Source: an uncultured Cellvibrio sp. (GTDB taxonomy: Bacteria > Pseudomonadota > Gammaproteobacteria > Pseudomonadales > Cellvibrionaceae). From it: DNA of 64,000 bases. Made by a program: the position numbers and the translations under genes. Positions 17,729-26,620 of this stretch are shown piece by piece. Below the pieces are notes generated by a model that saw only the letters and a list, made by a program, of their open reading frames with translations, was not told the origin of the DNA and did not search any database. The first letter of the stretch is position 1. Every line of letters begins with the position of its first letter. The stretch is from the NCBI GenBank assembly GCA_937958105.1, contig CALFXJ010000037.1, positions 62,001 through 126,000 of the forward strand, given 5' to 3'.

Positions 17729-18700
17729 ATGGAAAAAGGCGCTCAGTCTGTCGTTATCGTCCGCAAGAAGAAAGGCCGCGGCCATGGAGCACACGGTGGC
17801 TCCTGGAAGGTAGCCTTTGCGGACTTCATGACCGCCATGATGGCGTTCTTTCTGTTGCTGTGGATTCTGGAAAGCACTACCCGCGAGGAACAGCTGGCCA
17901 TCGCTGGGTATTTCCGTGATCCTGGCAGCCCTTATGTGGTTGGTCCCGGCGGTGCCAATGCGGGGGTTATTGAGCTCACCCAACCCAAAGAAACTGCCTC
18001 GGCCAAAGACTCCTCGACCATTCCTGAACTCAGTGAGGATGAATTACGCCGGCAATTGGAGCAGGCCGAACTGGAACAGCTGGAGCAGCTCAAGGAACAG
18101 CTCGAGACGGAGATCAGTATGGATTCGGTGTTCGAGCTGCTCAAAGACCAGATTCTGATCGACTTCACGGCTCTGGGCCTGCGGATCCAGATCGTCGATA
18201 AAGAGCAGCGGCCGATGTTTGATATTGGCAGCGCGCGCCTCAAGTACTATTCCCAGGATGTGCTGCACGCTCTGGCACCCATCATCAACAAGGTGCCCAA
18301 TAAAATCAGCGTCACCGGCCATACCGACTCCACGCCCTACGGAGCGGGCGCCTCCTACACCAACTGGGAACTCTCCGCCGATCGGGCCAACAGTGCGCGC
18401 CGTGCCCTGCTGGAGGGGACCTATCCCGAAGCCAAGGTGGCCACCGTGCAGGGGATGGGTTCGGTAGCCCCCTTGCTGGTGGACAAGCCGACGGATCCCA
18501 TCAACCGTCGTATTGCGATCATTGTTCTGAAAAAGGCCGTGTCTGATGCGCTGGGCAGCGGTAGTGCCGGCCTCAAAAGTTCCGATTTCATCGGCACCGA
18601 TATCCCCCCATCTCCTTACCGGCGTCAGGAAAACAAACCTGCCCCCCGGGTCATGACTGAGTCAGAAGTTGACGCAGCCATTGATGCCCGGTCGCGTTAG
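17729..18700 (+). CDS. motB: Flagellar motor stator protein MotB
   Basis: A 323-residue protein. A basic N-terminus (RKKKGRGHGAHGGSWK) leads to one transmembrane helix, VAFADFMTAMMAFFLLLWIL, which holds the essential proton-binding Asp32. Then come the plug/linker (QLAIAGYFRDP), a Glu/Leu-rich coiled stretch near 105-130 and the C-terminal OmpA-like peptidoglycan-binding domain (ISVTGHTDSTPYG, NWELSADRANSARRALLEG, NRRIAIIVL). It anchors the MotA/B stator to the cell wall. Confidence 0.95.
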   Translation: MEKGAQSVVIVRKKKGRGHGAHGGSWKVAFADFMTAMMAFFLLLWILESTTREEQLAIAGYFRDPGSPYVVGPGGANAGVIELTQPKETASAKDSSTIPELSEDELRRQLEQAELEQLEQLKEQLETEISMDSVFELLKDQILIDFTALGLRIQIVDKEQRPMFDIGSARLKYYSQDVLHALAPIINKVPNKISVTGHTDSTPYGAGASYTNWELSADRANSARRALLEGTYPEAKVATVQGMGSVAPLLVDKPTDPINRRIAIIVLKKAVSDALGSGSAGLKSSDFIGTDIPPSPYRRQENKPAPRVMTESEVDAAIDARSR

Positions 18701-18815
18701 CGGCTGGGCTTATCGCGCAATAACCTGCCAGAAAGTGCTTCCGTGCTTGAAAAAAGGGATTGCGGCCTGAGATAGTTCCCCACAAGCCCGTTCACTCCCC
18801 AGTTCAGGAAGCCCC

Positions 18816-19253
18816 ATGAGCAGTCTGCAGATCACCTGTCCCCATTGTCTTGCCACCAATCGGTTGCCCGGAGAGCGACTGGGCGACGGTCCCAAGTGCG
18901 GAAGCTGCAAGCAGCGATTGTTTGTTGGTCAGCCTATGAACCTGGACAGTGCCAATGCCCAGGCGGTCCTGGGTAAGAACGAGATCCCGGTGCTGGTGGA
19001 TTGCTGGGCGCCCTGGTGCGGACCCTGCCAGAGTTTTGCGCCGGTTTTCGAGGCCGCCGCCCAGCGGCTTGAACCTTATGTGCGTCTGGCCAAGCTTAAT
19101 ACGGAAGCTGAGCCGCTGGTGGGCGAAAGCTGGGCGATTCGCAGCATCCCCACGCTGATTCTGTTCAGGAATGGTCAGGAAATTCAGAGGGTGTCCGGGG
19201 CCTTGCCACTGCCGCAACTGATGCAATGGGTGTATCAGAGCCTGAATCCCTGA
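18816..19253 (+). CDS. trxC: Thioredoxin 2 (TrxC)
   Basis: A 145-residue thioredoxin with an N-terminal zinc finger, CPHC (residues 8-11) and CGSC (28-31), typical of TrxC, and the active site WAPWCGPCQSF near residue 66-76. SIPTLILFRNGQE contains the cis-proline. It is a cytoplasmic disulfide reductase often induced by oxidative stress. The stop codon overlaps the ATG of the next gene by one base (TGATG), so the two are coupled. Confidence 0.95.
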   Translation: MSSLQITCPHCLATNRLPGERLGDGPKCGSCKQRLFVGQPMNLDSANAQAVLGKNEIPVLVDCWAPWCGPCQSFAPVFEAAAQRLEPYVRLAKLNTEAEPLVGESWAIRSIPTLILFRNGQEIQRVSGALPLPQLMQWVYQSLNP

Positions 19254-19840
19254 TGGCCGATACGCAGTTCATTCCTCTGGTGGATGCCGTTCAATCCTGT
19301 AATCTCTGCGCGGCCTACCTGCCTCACGGCCCTAATCCTGTGTTTCAGCTGGACCCGCGGGCGCGTATCCTCGTTGCCAGTCAGGCACCGGGGCGCAAGG
19401 TTCACGAAACGGGCATACCTTTCAACGATGCCAGCGGCGAGCGGCTGCGCAGCTGGATGGGGGTCACCCGCGAGCAGTTTTATGATGCCCGCCGCGTAGC
19501 CATCCTGCCTATGGCGTTCTGTTATCCCGGCTCCGGCAAATCCGGTGACCTCGCGCCGCGCCCCGAATGTGCGGCCCACTGGCGTAAGCCGCTGCTGGAC
19601 TATCTGCCCGAGCTGCAATTGACGCTGGTAATCGGCCAATATGCATTGGCTTACCATGTGCCGGAGCGCCCTGCGACGCTGACGGATACGGTAAAAGCCT
19701 GGCGGGATTATCTGCCGGAGGTCCTTCCTCTGCCGCATCCCAGCCCGCGCAACAATATCTGGCTGAGTCGCAATCCCTGGTTTGAAGAAGATGTGGTACC
19801 GGCGCTGCGTAAGCGGGTGCAACAGGTGCTGAAGGAATAA
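19253..19840 (+). CDS. Uracil-DNA glycosylase family protein
   Basis: A 195-residue protein. A CxxC pair lies near the N-terminus (SCNLC). The UDG-superfamily motif 1 region is ILVASQAPGRKVHETGIPFNDASGERLRSWMG, and LPHPSPRNN is the C-terminal His-containing loop. The start at 19253 (MADTQF) is preferred because it overlaps the trxC stop; the frame is open to 19226. Members of this branch resemble family 4/5 enzymes, but their activity is not well known. It probably acts in base excision repair; the coupling to trxC suggests a shared stress response. Confidence 0.8.
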   Translation: MADTQFIPLVDAVQSCNLCAAYLPHGPNPVFQLDPRARILVASQAPGRKVHETGIPFNDASGERLRSWMGVTREQFYDARRVAILPMAFCYPGSGKSGDLAPRPECAAHWRKPLLDYLPELQLTLVIGQYALAYHVPERPATLTDTVKAWRDYLPEVLPLPHPSPRNNIWLSRNPWFEEDVVPALRKRVQQVLKE

Positions 19841-19976
19841 CCGTTTCGGTGGCAGGTAACCGTCACACAGCGCAGGATTTTTATGTAACACCCTCGGCGT
19901 TGATCCGCCGAACCAATGCCCGCAGAAATAAAGCAGGCTCTCACATCCCATCCAACTTTTTGCTGGAGTTATCGTT

Positions 19977-20378
19977 ATGCTGCATGAACTGACTGTTGTG
20001 CAATTTTCCCGGATGCTGACCAATCTGAATCTGCTGCTCGACAAAGCGGCGGCGTCTGCCGAGGCGCGCAAGTTCAAGGTGGAGGTGTTGCTGCAGGCGC
20101 GCCTGGCGCCGGATCAGTTTCACTTTATCCGGCAGGTGCAGATTGCCTGCGATACCGCCAAGCTGGGTGTCGCTCGGCTGACGGGCAAGACGGCCCCGAC
20201 CCACGAAGACAATGAAACCACGCTTGACCAATTGAAGACGCGCATTGCTGAAACGCTGGATTATCTCGCCAGTGTGTCGCCGCAGGATTTTGCCGGTGCG
20301 GAAGAGCGGCAGGTCAGCCAGCAGCGCTGGGAAGGAAATGATGCCGCGCGCGATAAATTGAAACTAAAAGCGCGATAA
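19977..20378 (+). pseudogene. DUF1993 gene, 5' part (interrupted by the prophage)
   Basis: The first 120 codons plus two bases of a DUF1993 gene (MLHELTVVQFSRMLTNLNLLLDKAAASAEARKFKVEVLLQARLAPDQF is split here only by description: start MLHELTVVQF, then EVLLQARLAPDQF and IRQVQIACDTAKLG). The chromosomal part ends at 20338. The frame then runs 13 codons into phage sequence and stops at 20378. The remainder (KYLTGTDYVVQ...) is at 58069-58216. Joined across one copy of the 6-bp duplication they give an intact 169-residue protein. The protein is a small four-helix-bundle type of unknown function and is presumably inactive in the lysogen. Confidence 0.93.
20333..20338. repeat. Left copy of the 6-bp target-site duplication (AGGAAA)
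   Basis: AGGAAA directly precedes the phage left end (TGATGCC). The same hexamer follows the phage right end at 58063-58068. One more A could be counted at the right, but the in-register terminal inverted repeats and the TG...CA rule fix six bases. Confidence 0.85.
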
Positions 20379-20382
20379 TTGC
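20339..20382. repeat. Phage left terminal inverted repeat
   Basis: Over 44 bp the left end and the reversed right end (58062-58019) agree in register at TGA (1-3), GATAAAT (14-20), AAGCG (30-34) and GATAATT (36-42). These are expected to be the outer transposase-binding sites. Subterminally TAGAATTCCG occurs twice (20391-20400 and 20411-20420). Confidence 0.8.
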
Positions 20383-20435
20383 ATATCAGATAGAATTCCG
20401 CAGAGCGGAATAGAATTCCGTTTTGGAAGAGAAAG

Positions 20436-21008
20436 TCAGGCCTTATTTACCCTGATTATTCGCTCTGCCTCCTCGACCAAAATATCGCCTAAGTCCACAG
20501 CCAAAACGGTATAGCGGTCCAGGTTATTTTTCATGTCATCCATCACGACCGATGGCGCCCCATCTTTAACCATCTCAGTAATGGATTGGCTCAATGTCCT
20601 GGTGCGTTTCTGAAGATTGTCAAATACAGCGACAGCGTTAGCCATATCGCGGGACTGGTCAGCAATTTCGACCTGCCGCTGTAGAGCAGACTCCGTCCTA
20701 GCCTGCATTACGCTTGAAGCCTCTAAAGCCTGGCGGGCCAAGTTCAACTCATCCTTCGCTTGTTGAAGTGCGATTTGGTTTTGCCTCAGGCTGACTGTCA
20801 GCAACCACACAGTGCACAAGCCGATGATGGGATTCACTACCCCACCCATGTAATCCCCAAATTCACCCCAAGTGCCTTGCTTATCGCTTAGCGGGCCGTT
20901 GAAGCTCAGGAAGTACAGTGCGAGAGAGCCCAGGAAGGTAATACCCGCTAGCCAGATGACATTTCTCTGAATCCATGGCTGCTGGCTAATATTTGAATCT
21001 GCGGACAT
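20436..21008 (-). CDS. PutAbiC-like two-helix membrane protein (possible phage-exclusion gene)
   Basis: A 190-residue protein from the ATG at 21008, preceded by AAGGAG; the frame is open to 21050. Two transmembrane helices (about 16-35 and 50-70) flank the stretch WGEFGDYMGGVVNPIIGL, which resembles the N-terminal signature of the putative phage abortive infection family (PutAbiC). A long charged coiled-coil region follows (LRQNQIALQQAKDELNLARQAL). It is the outermost gene at the left end, past the tail genes, the usual site of lysogenic-conversion cargo. A role in superinfection exclusion is inference; the match is only to the N-terminal pattern. Confidence 0.5.
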   Translation of the reverse strand: MSADSNISQQPWIQRNVIWLAGITFLGSLALYFLSFNGPLSDKQGTWGEFGDYMGGVVNPIIGLCTVWLLTVSLRQNQIALQQAKDELNLARQALEASSVMQARTESALQRQVEIADQSRDMANAVAVFDNLQKRTRTLSQSITEMVKDGAPSVVMDDMKNNLDRYTVLAVDLGDILVEEAERIIRVNKA

Positions 21009-21071
21009 GTCGGCTCCTTGATGTTGGGATACCTGCCGATTGTAGACCAAGGCACTACAGGTCGTGAATAT

Positions 21072-21770
21072 TTAGGCGTCAGATGTTAGGTATTCCGTAT
21101 CCCCGAGTGGCTGGGAGTCCTTGAAGGTTTTCACGTGGGTGATTTTTAGATCGTTGAAGATTCGGGGGTGCTCTAACAGGTCCGCTATCGCTGGGTCATC
21201 CTCACGCGCATCACTAAGCCAAAGCTCAAGGAACTGGGGATCGTGGGGCAACATGAGCGGGAAGGCTCTGTCGTGATACTTCTCAAACCGTAGATGGGTG
21301 TCCCTGGTGATGATCGCCGCGCTGTAGCAGCCGTTGGGGTAGGCTCGATAGACGCAGCCCAAAAGGATTGGCTGATCAGACTCAACCAGGTAATGACGGT
21401 TTTTGCCATCAGTCATTTTGCCTTCACCGATACCCGTCGCTATGAATATCCCTCTATGGTGCCGAATGGCGCCTCGCCAGTAGCGGGATTCCAAGTTTCT
21501 GGCATTGAAGGTCGTCAGTTTGTTGTTGACCAGTAGCCCATCACCGTCCTCGGTGCAGTCAAACCACCAAGTAGCATCCACGGTGTGGATACCATCCTCA
21601 CCGCGTATCACCAGGTCATTGAGCTGTTTAGATGCTGCGCCACCGAACGCCGGGTAGAAATGGGCCAAGGTTTCGACGCCACGCCTCAGCATAAGTCCTC
21701 CATCACTCAGCAAATCTGCCAGTTCTCGCAACTGCCTGGTGCTCACATGTCGTCTTGCGTAGCCACACAT
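21072..21770 (-). CDS. SOS response-associated peptidase (SRAP, YedK/HMCES family)
   Basis: A 232-residue SRAP-domain protein. Catalytic Cys2 follows the initiator Met (MCGYARRHVS). The family Asn lies in FNARNLES, a Glu is kept in ATGIGEGK (equivalent to GFYEW in YedK), and the catalytic His is in YHDRAFPLML. SRAP proteins crosslink covalently to abasic sites in single-stranded DNA. The W of GFYEW is missing, so this is a divergent member. It is cargo beyond the tail genes, a position where Mu carries its DNA-modification genes. Confidence 0.8.
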   Translation of the reverse strand: MCGYARRHVSTRQLRELADLLSDGGLMLRRGVETLAHFYPAFGGAASKQLNDLVIRGEDGIHTVDATWWFDCTEDGDGLLVNNKLTTFNARNLESRYWRGAIRHHRGIFIATGIGEGKMTDGKNRHYLVESDQPILLGCVYRAYPNGCYSAAIITRDTHLRFEKYHDRAFPLMLPHDPQFLELWLSDAREDDPAIADLLEHPRIFNDLKITHVKTFKDSQPLGDTEYLTSDA

Positions 21771-22014
21771 CCGACTTCCCCCCTTTATAAGCGTTAGAGG
21801 AACTTTAGCTCATAGTTGGGACAACCACAGCGCTGTGCTGCTCCTGGTGGTGCTGACAGTCGATTGAGATGCGTTTTGGAAAGTCCTCGCAAAAGGCCGG
21901 TAGTCGTGACATGAGAATTGCTGCTGGCGTCACTTCCCGCAAGGGAAAGTGGCAGATTTGGGGCAGCTAAAGCGATGGCAAGCTGCTCTGCACTACAGCA
22001 ACGGAGCAACGCTC

Positions 22015-22167
22015 ATGAAAATGTTACAAGACGCGCGATATTTAATGGTCACCCTCGGAATGGCTAAGGATCTGCCACACGATGCGATGATCATCACCCT
22101 GTTCATCGTATTGGCATTCGTGGTCACGACGGGGATTGTCGAAATCATCAACGCCATCAAACGGTAG
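22015..22167 (+). CDS. Small single-span membrane protein (hypothetical)
   Basis: 50 residues, starting MKMLQDARYLMVTLGMAKDL, with one strong hydrophobic helix (MIITLFIVLAFVVTTGIVEII). A GGAG motif sits about 9 bp before the ATG at 22015. The gene is on the opposite strand to all neighbouring late genes, so it would be expressed separately, possibly in the lysogen. The frame is open upstream to 21949, but that part is not protein-like. No function can be assigned; the gene is plausible rather than certain. Confidence 0.45.
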   Translation: MKMLQDARYLMVTLGMAKDLPHDAMIITLFIVLAFVVTTGIVEIINAIKR

Positions 22168-22176
22168 CTAACCTGG

Positions 22177-22437
22177 TTACTGTTCAGCTAACCGGAAAAC
22201 GGTGATAACCGTCTCCGGTGGCTGGACGACGAACACGGTTTTGCAAGGTGTCATCAGGATGTATCGCCCGACGGGCTGGCGGCGGCGGTAGCGTTCGGCA
22301 GACCGTGGGCATAGTGATTGTATTTTTTTAAAGAGCTTGCCCTTACCGATGCGGCGGGCGTTGCACCAGAGGCGCTGAATGTCTTCGTCGGGGAAGCGCT
22401 CTGCGACGCGCTGCTGGGCGTGTGGGGTGAGACGCAT
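22177..22437 (-). CDS. Hypothetical phage protein (DUF4258-like pattern)
   Basis: An 86-residue basic protein, MRLTPHAQQRVAERFPDEDIQRLW, ending with alternating hydrophobic strands (GRYILMTP, KTVFVVQPP, VITVFRL). The pattern 'H-A-x-x-R-V/M-x-E-R ... hydrophobic strand ... VITVF' resembles DUF4258/RelE-like small proteins, but identity is not certain. It lies 6 bp downstream of the DUF2793 tail gene and is probably the last gene of the tail operon proper. Confidence 0.6.
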   Translation of the reverse strand: MRLTPHAQQRVAERFPDEDIQRLWCNARRIGKGKLFKKIQSLCPRSAERYRRRQPVGRYILMTPCKTVFVVQPPETVITVFRLAEQ

Positions 22438-22443
22438 TGCGCA

Positions 22444-23232
22444 TCAAACCCCGCCGACTCTAATCATTTGTAAACGAGTCGTTTGATTGTTGGCGATTGA
22501 TACGTCTGGCACGCCCATGTCATGCCGCGCATATAGCTCAAAATAATCAGTACCGTTAGCCTCTACGAGACCTACCGTCTCACAAGAGTTCGTGAATTGA
22601 TCCTGGGTGGCCTCAACATACGATTTAAACACCTCGCCATTTTTGTATAGATACACGACCAGGCGTTTGCCCGTGGGTGGAGTCCCTTTGACAAATCCCG
22701 CAGAGGCGATAAATTGATATATGCCCGCAACTGTAGGGGTAAATCGACCCGTCACTGCATCAAAAAAATCTCCGTAATCAAACTCCTCTGTATCCAAGTT
22801 GACCTTATCAATAACGCCGCTCACTATCGGCTGCGACAGTGATAATGTTGCAGATGCTGCGATCACACCCCGACCGATAAGATAAACCCAACTGGAACCG
22901 GTGTACTCATAAGTGGCAGCTTCGTCATCCACATACGCACGCCAGCCGCCCTTGGGGGCGTAAAACTCCCAACCTGGTGCACCAACACCTACATCAAAAT
23001 ATCGCGCTAATTTACCCGCATGCGTTGCCCAGGCACCCGTGGGTGCCGGGCCGACGATATACATATCACCATTTACCGGTGCGCCTGGTGGTGCTGTTAA
23101 ATCCTTGTCCTTAACGCGACACTGAATCAGTCCATCCAGCCCGCGCCACTGTTTCATGAGCGCTGTGTAATGTTGCTCGCGCGGGTCACCGTCAACCAGC
23201 AAACCGGTGTTGACTCCATAGGCTAATGTCAT
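22444..23232 (-). CDS. DUF2793-domain protein, probable receptor-binding tail protein
   Basis: A 262-residue protein. The start is set at 23232 (MTLAYGVNTGLLVDGDPREQHY), overlapping the stop of the upstream tail gene (ATGA). The N-terminal part has the DUF2793 hallmarks (GLDGLIQCRVKDKDLTAPPGAPVNGDMYIVG and the WEFYAPKGGWRAYVDDE stretch). The C-terminal third (FTPTVAGIYQFIASAGF, VYLYKNGEVFKSY, DYFELYARHD) looks like a C1q/TNF-like jelly roll, a common trimeric tip fold. Its position after the tail-tip gene fits host recognition. Confidence 0.75.
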   Translation of the reverse strand: MTLAYGVNTGLLVDGDPREQHYTALMKQWRGLDGLIQCRVKDKDLTAPPGAPVNGDMYIVGPAPTGAWATHAGKLARYFDVGVGAPGWEFYAPKGGWRAYVDDEAATYEYTGSSWVYLIGRGVIAASATLSLSQPIVSGVIDKVNLDTEEFDYGDFFDAVTGRFTPTVAGIYQFIASAGFVKGTPPTGKRLVVYLYKNGEVFKSYVEATQDQFTNSCETVGLVEANGTDYFELYARHDMGVPDVSIANNQTTRLQMIRVGGV

Positions 23233-25796
23233 GGTTCTTGCCCTCCTAAACTCTCGCCTAATTGATAGCCCAGGCCATACTGCACAACCGTCACGTCGTG
23301 CTGCTGCCAGCTGTTGAACCCGTCGCGCTGTGCATCCACGATGATGCGTGGAGACGTGATAAATCCGTCTGCGATGCAATCGGCTACGGGGTAGATTTGT
23401 GTGGTTGACGTAATGCCGCTGTAGGCTCGAACCAGCGTTAACCCGTTGTAGATGTGAACGCGAGTGGTCGCTCCGGCTTCGGCGGTGATGGATGATTGAT
23501 CTGCGTCAATTAGCGCATCACCTTGAGTGATACGGTTGCGAGTTGCCCACGTGATAGTTAATTCGCCTGAGACGTTTTGGGGGTAGTCGCTGCCGTTGAT
23601 TTGAAGATTACCGGGTGCGTAGGGGCGCACAGCGCGTGAATCCAGAATAATCGAATCTTCTTCCGCCATCGCTACTGGCAGCACGCCGGAACCCGCACGA
23701 CTCAGCAACCGCACATCCACACTGTCGCTATCCTGGTATTGCGTTGCATCGGTTGCCATGTAGTCGCCGGCATAAAACCAGATACGAGTGCCTGCCGGAT
23801 GAAACGCAGCCACACTGTCACCACAGCCACGTGCCAATGTCACGCTGGAGCCGTCCGGGTTGAAACCCACTACGCGCATCCATTCACCGCCACACAGTGC
23901 GGCGGTACCCACCTCTATCGAATCGAAATCTATGGCACTGTTGATGGTCGCCACATAGGATTCGTTCGTGGGCGGCATATCGTCAGTCAGTAATGCCGTG
24001 GGACAAAATTCGTCTTCATCGGCGTCGACATATTCGTTGCTACCGACGCGCGTTTGCATGATGTAGTCCAGGGAGAGACTGGTAGGACGCTCGGCCAGCG
24101 TAGCAATGTAGCCAGCGGGTTCCGGCAGCGCGGCGGCATCCATTGCCACCGCCAATTCGCGGTACGGCAACTCAATAACGCGACGCTGAGTGACGGGGGT
24201 CGGTTGGGTCGATGGCGGTGTCCAGGTTGGGGGCTGGATTTGCACATAGCTGGTGGACGGTAAACCGAACACATCTTGCACGGCATCAACAACAATAGTG
24301 CCCGCTGCGCGATTGCCACCTTCAACGCGGCCAGCACGCAATACGATTTGCTCTATGCCATGCTCTGGTGCGCTGATGCGGAATACGCTGCCTGGCAGCA
24401 GCTCGTGAGCGCGACGATCCAGTCGAGGACGCATGCGCTTAACCCCGGTATTGCGCGCACGCAATTCGCGCTGGGCGAGTCGTACCGCGAGCTCCGGTGT
24501 AGGTACGCCAGGGTAATTTAACGTTTGCGGTTGCACGTTGCCGGCGCCATGGATCGATGCGAGATTGTCGACGCGCACGCTGCCGTCGGTGTTGGTGATC
24601 GGATCGCGGTAATTCACGATGACGGTGTTCGCACTCACCACGGTTGCTGATGATTCGTCGTCATCAAGAGCCAGCAACCCACTATCGAAATCGAACAGCG
24701 GCAATTCATCAACCACGTAATCATTGCGGATAAGTTTCAGCTCAAACTTGCCGGTCCGTGGATCGAGATAAACATTGCCGCCGATGTGATTGACAACCTC
24801 ATCAATAAATTCGCGGACGCTGGCTTGCCGCGTCCAGCGCAGACACATGCCAAAGCCTTCAGCAAACAACGTATCGGCGGCGGCGGTCCAGCTGGTACCC
24901 ATCAAGCTGCTCGGAATACCGCGCCCCCATTGGCGGTTGGTGTGCGCTTCGTAAAGGATATGCGCCGGGTTCATCGCTTTGATGGTATTGCTTGCGAGCC
25001 AGATCACCGCCTTTTCCGGGTACCACACGATGCCATCTTGCCAACCACTTAACACCCGACGCACGCGGTATTTCCACGGCTTCGGGTACGGGTTCATCGA
25101 ACACACCAGGCCATCAAAAAACGTGGTGAATTTGCCGCGATAGGCGGGTGTGAGTGGACCAGTCATGGCAGCCAGGCGCGGATTAACTTCTTGATCCGGC
25201 TCACCAAACATTAAATCCAATTGACCGGCAACGCCTCCTTCGCCTTTATCGCCGCCAAAAATCTTTGATGCCTTGATCTGGATCGACATGCTTTCCGTGA
25301 TCTGATACGGCCACTCGATCTGATCCTCTTTCTCGTACTCATAGGCTTCACGTGCGAGTGCCGGCATGGGTGGGCGAGACCCAGAATCGCGCCAGGCTTG
25401 CAGCGCATTGATGCTCGCCAGACTCGGCCCGCCGGTCGCAGCGGGGTTGTATTTCCACACGGTACGATCTGCGACTTTAATCTCAACGACTTCATCGACC
25501 GGGCCGCGCGATATTCCCGCATGCACACCAAAATAATAGTGATAGCCAACGGTTTGTTTACCGCCGAATAATCCGCCGCCTTTTTTGATAGCGCGCTGGC
25601 GGTAATTACCCAACCCGTTAACAAACCAATCCTCCACCCAGCAATCACCGAACACGACACACTGCGGCGTGCCTTCTTCCGCCGTCGGGAAATCAAAATC
25701 CTCAAACGCTGCCGGTTTCGGGCGCTGGGGTTTTGCTTGCGTCGCGTAGCTAATTAACAGCATTACGACCAAGCGGAATACCAATGGCCAAATCAT
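23229..25796 (-). CDS. Phage tail tip protein (TipJ-like central tail hub)
   Basis: An 855-residue protein, the largest tail component after the tape measure. The N-terminus has a hydrophobic stretch (residues 4-17), then FPTAEEGTPQCVVFGDCWVEDWFVNG and a long hub domain. Its middle (HILYEAHTNRQWGRGIPSSL, VREFIDEVVNHIGGNVYLD and FELKLIRNDYVVDELPLFD) resembles the phage-tail hub family used by J-like proteins. A fibronectin-like segment (GELTITWATRNRI) lies near the end. It should form the tail tip used in adsorption and DNA ejection. Confidence 0.8.
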   Translation of the reverse strand: MIWPLVFRLVVMLLISYATQAKPQRPKPAAFEDFDFPTAEEGTPQCVVFGDCWVEDWFVNGLGNYRQRAIKKGGGLFGGKQTVGYHYYFGVHAGISRGPVDEVVEIKVADRTVWKYNPAATGGPSLASINALQAWRDSGSRPPMPALAREAYEYEKEDQIEWPYQITESMSIQIKASKIFGGDKGEGGVAGQLDLMFGEPDQEVNPRLAAMTGPLTPAYRGKFTTFFDGLVCSMNPYPKPWKYRVRRVLSGWQDGIVWYPEKAVIWLASNTIKAMNPAHILYEAHTNRQWGRGIPSSLMGTSWTAAADTLFAEGFGMCLRWTRQASVREFIDEVVNHIGGNVYLDPRTGKFELKLIRNDYVVDELPLFDFDSGLLALDDDESSATVVSANTVIVNYRDPITNTDGSVRVDNLASIHGAGNVQPQTLNYPGVPTPELAVRLAQRELRARNTGVKRMRPRLDRRAHELLPGSVFRISAPEHGIEQIVLRAGRVEGGNRAAGTIVVDAVQDVFGLPSTSYVQIQPPTWTPPSTQPTPVTQRRVIELPYRELAVAMDAAALPEPAGYIATLAERPTSLSLDYIMQTRVGSNEYVDADEDEFCPTALLTDDMPPTNESYVATINSAIDFDSIEVGTAALCGGEWMRVVGFNPDGSSVTLARGCGDSVAAFHPAGTRIWFYAGDYMATDATQYQDSDSVDVRLLSRAGSGVLPVAMAEEDSIILDSRAVRPYAPGNLQINGSDYPQNVSGELTITWATRNRITQGDALIDADQSSITAEAGATTRVHIYNGLTLVRAYSGITSTTQIYPVADCIADGFITSPRIIVDAQRDGFNSWQQHDVTVVQYGLGYQLGESLGGQEP

Positions 25797-25798
25797 GG

Positions 25799-26620
25799 TT
25801 AAAACACCGGGTTGCCGTCGAAGGGTGAGCGATCAGGACGATGCGGATCGCCACCGTAGTTTTCGATATTGTTGAATTTGTCGTTGCAGACTTGCGCCGT
25901 GCGAGCGCAACCGGGGTATGCCGTGACGGTCGCACCTGGTGGTAAACCGGTGGTGCCGCCGAACATCGCCGCTGATGAACCAATGTGCGATTCGATACCA
26001 CGCCGCTCATACAACGCTGGCCCGATTGGCCACTCGATGTAACCACCGTTGAAATAGCGATCCGGGAAGCTCGCGAATTCGCCCACTTCAATACTGCCTG
26101 CGTTGAGCGAATCAATAACGGCCTCCACGGCATACAGGTCGCGATTAACGCGGCAGTCCGTGTCATACAATGAGTACGGGCAATTGCGTCCCCACACGAG
26201 GCGCAAGCCTGGTTGCTCAAAACTGGCGGCGATGGATTGGCAGGTAATCTTGCAGCGGTCAATTGCGGGCCAATTAACACCGTAGATGCTGCCCATCCAC
26301 GAAATTTGCGCATCACTCTCGCCGTAGTGTGTATCGCGAACCGTCACAAAAACTTCTGTCGTCGGCGCGATGCCGCGATAGAGTTGCGCGGGTGCAAGAT
26401 CCGCCGGTGCTGTAATTTCAAACGCATCGGCATCCGGGTCGCCACTGTCACGAATACCTGCATCAGAAATTTGCAAACTGCGATAGGTAACCGTTTCAAA
26501 CGTGATATCGCGGTCGGCGTCGGTGTAGCCCCAACGGGTCAGACCGCGCTCAAATAAATAGAGGCGGATCGGTTGACCGTCGGCGAGTGAGTTTTCGCGA
26601 GCGCTAAAGGTCATCGTCAC
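25799..26620 (-). CDS. Phage BR0599-family tail protein
   Basis: A 273-residue protein with an N-terminal phiJL001 Gp84-like domain and a C-terminal BR0599-like domain. The C-terminus carries the conserved Cys pattern (RNCPYSLYDTDCRV; YPGCARTAQVCNDKFNNIENYGGDPHRPD), typical of distal tail proteins that may bind a metal or Fe-S cluster. It starts 16 bp inside the end of the preceding gene and ends 2 bp before the tip gene: a tightly packed tail-tip cassette. Confidence 0.85.
   Translation of the reverse strand: MTMTFSARENSLADGQPIRLYLFERGLTRWGYTDADRDITFETVTYRSLQISDAGIRDSGDPDADAFEITAPADLAPAQLYRGIAPTTEVFVTVRDTHYGESDAQISWMGSIYGVNWPAIDRCKITCQSIAASFEQPGLRLVWGRNCPYSLYDTDCRVNRDLYAVEAVIDSLNAGSIEVGEFASFPDRYFNGGYIEWPIGPALYERRGIESHIGSSAAMFGGTTGLPPGATVTAYPGCARTAQVCNDKFNNIENYGGDPHRPDRSPFDGNPVF

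Noticed and set aside
21794..22009. 71-codon minus-strand frame upstream of the SRAP gene
   Set aside because: No start signal, no recognisable pattern, and it overlaps the region upstream of the small plus-strand gene.
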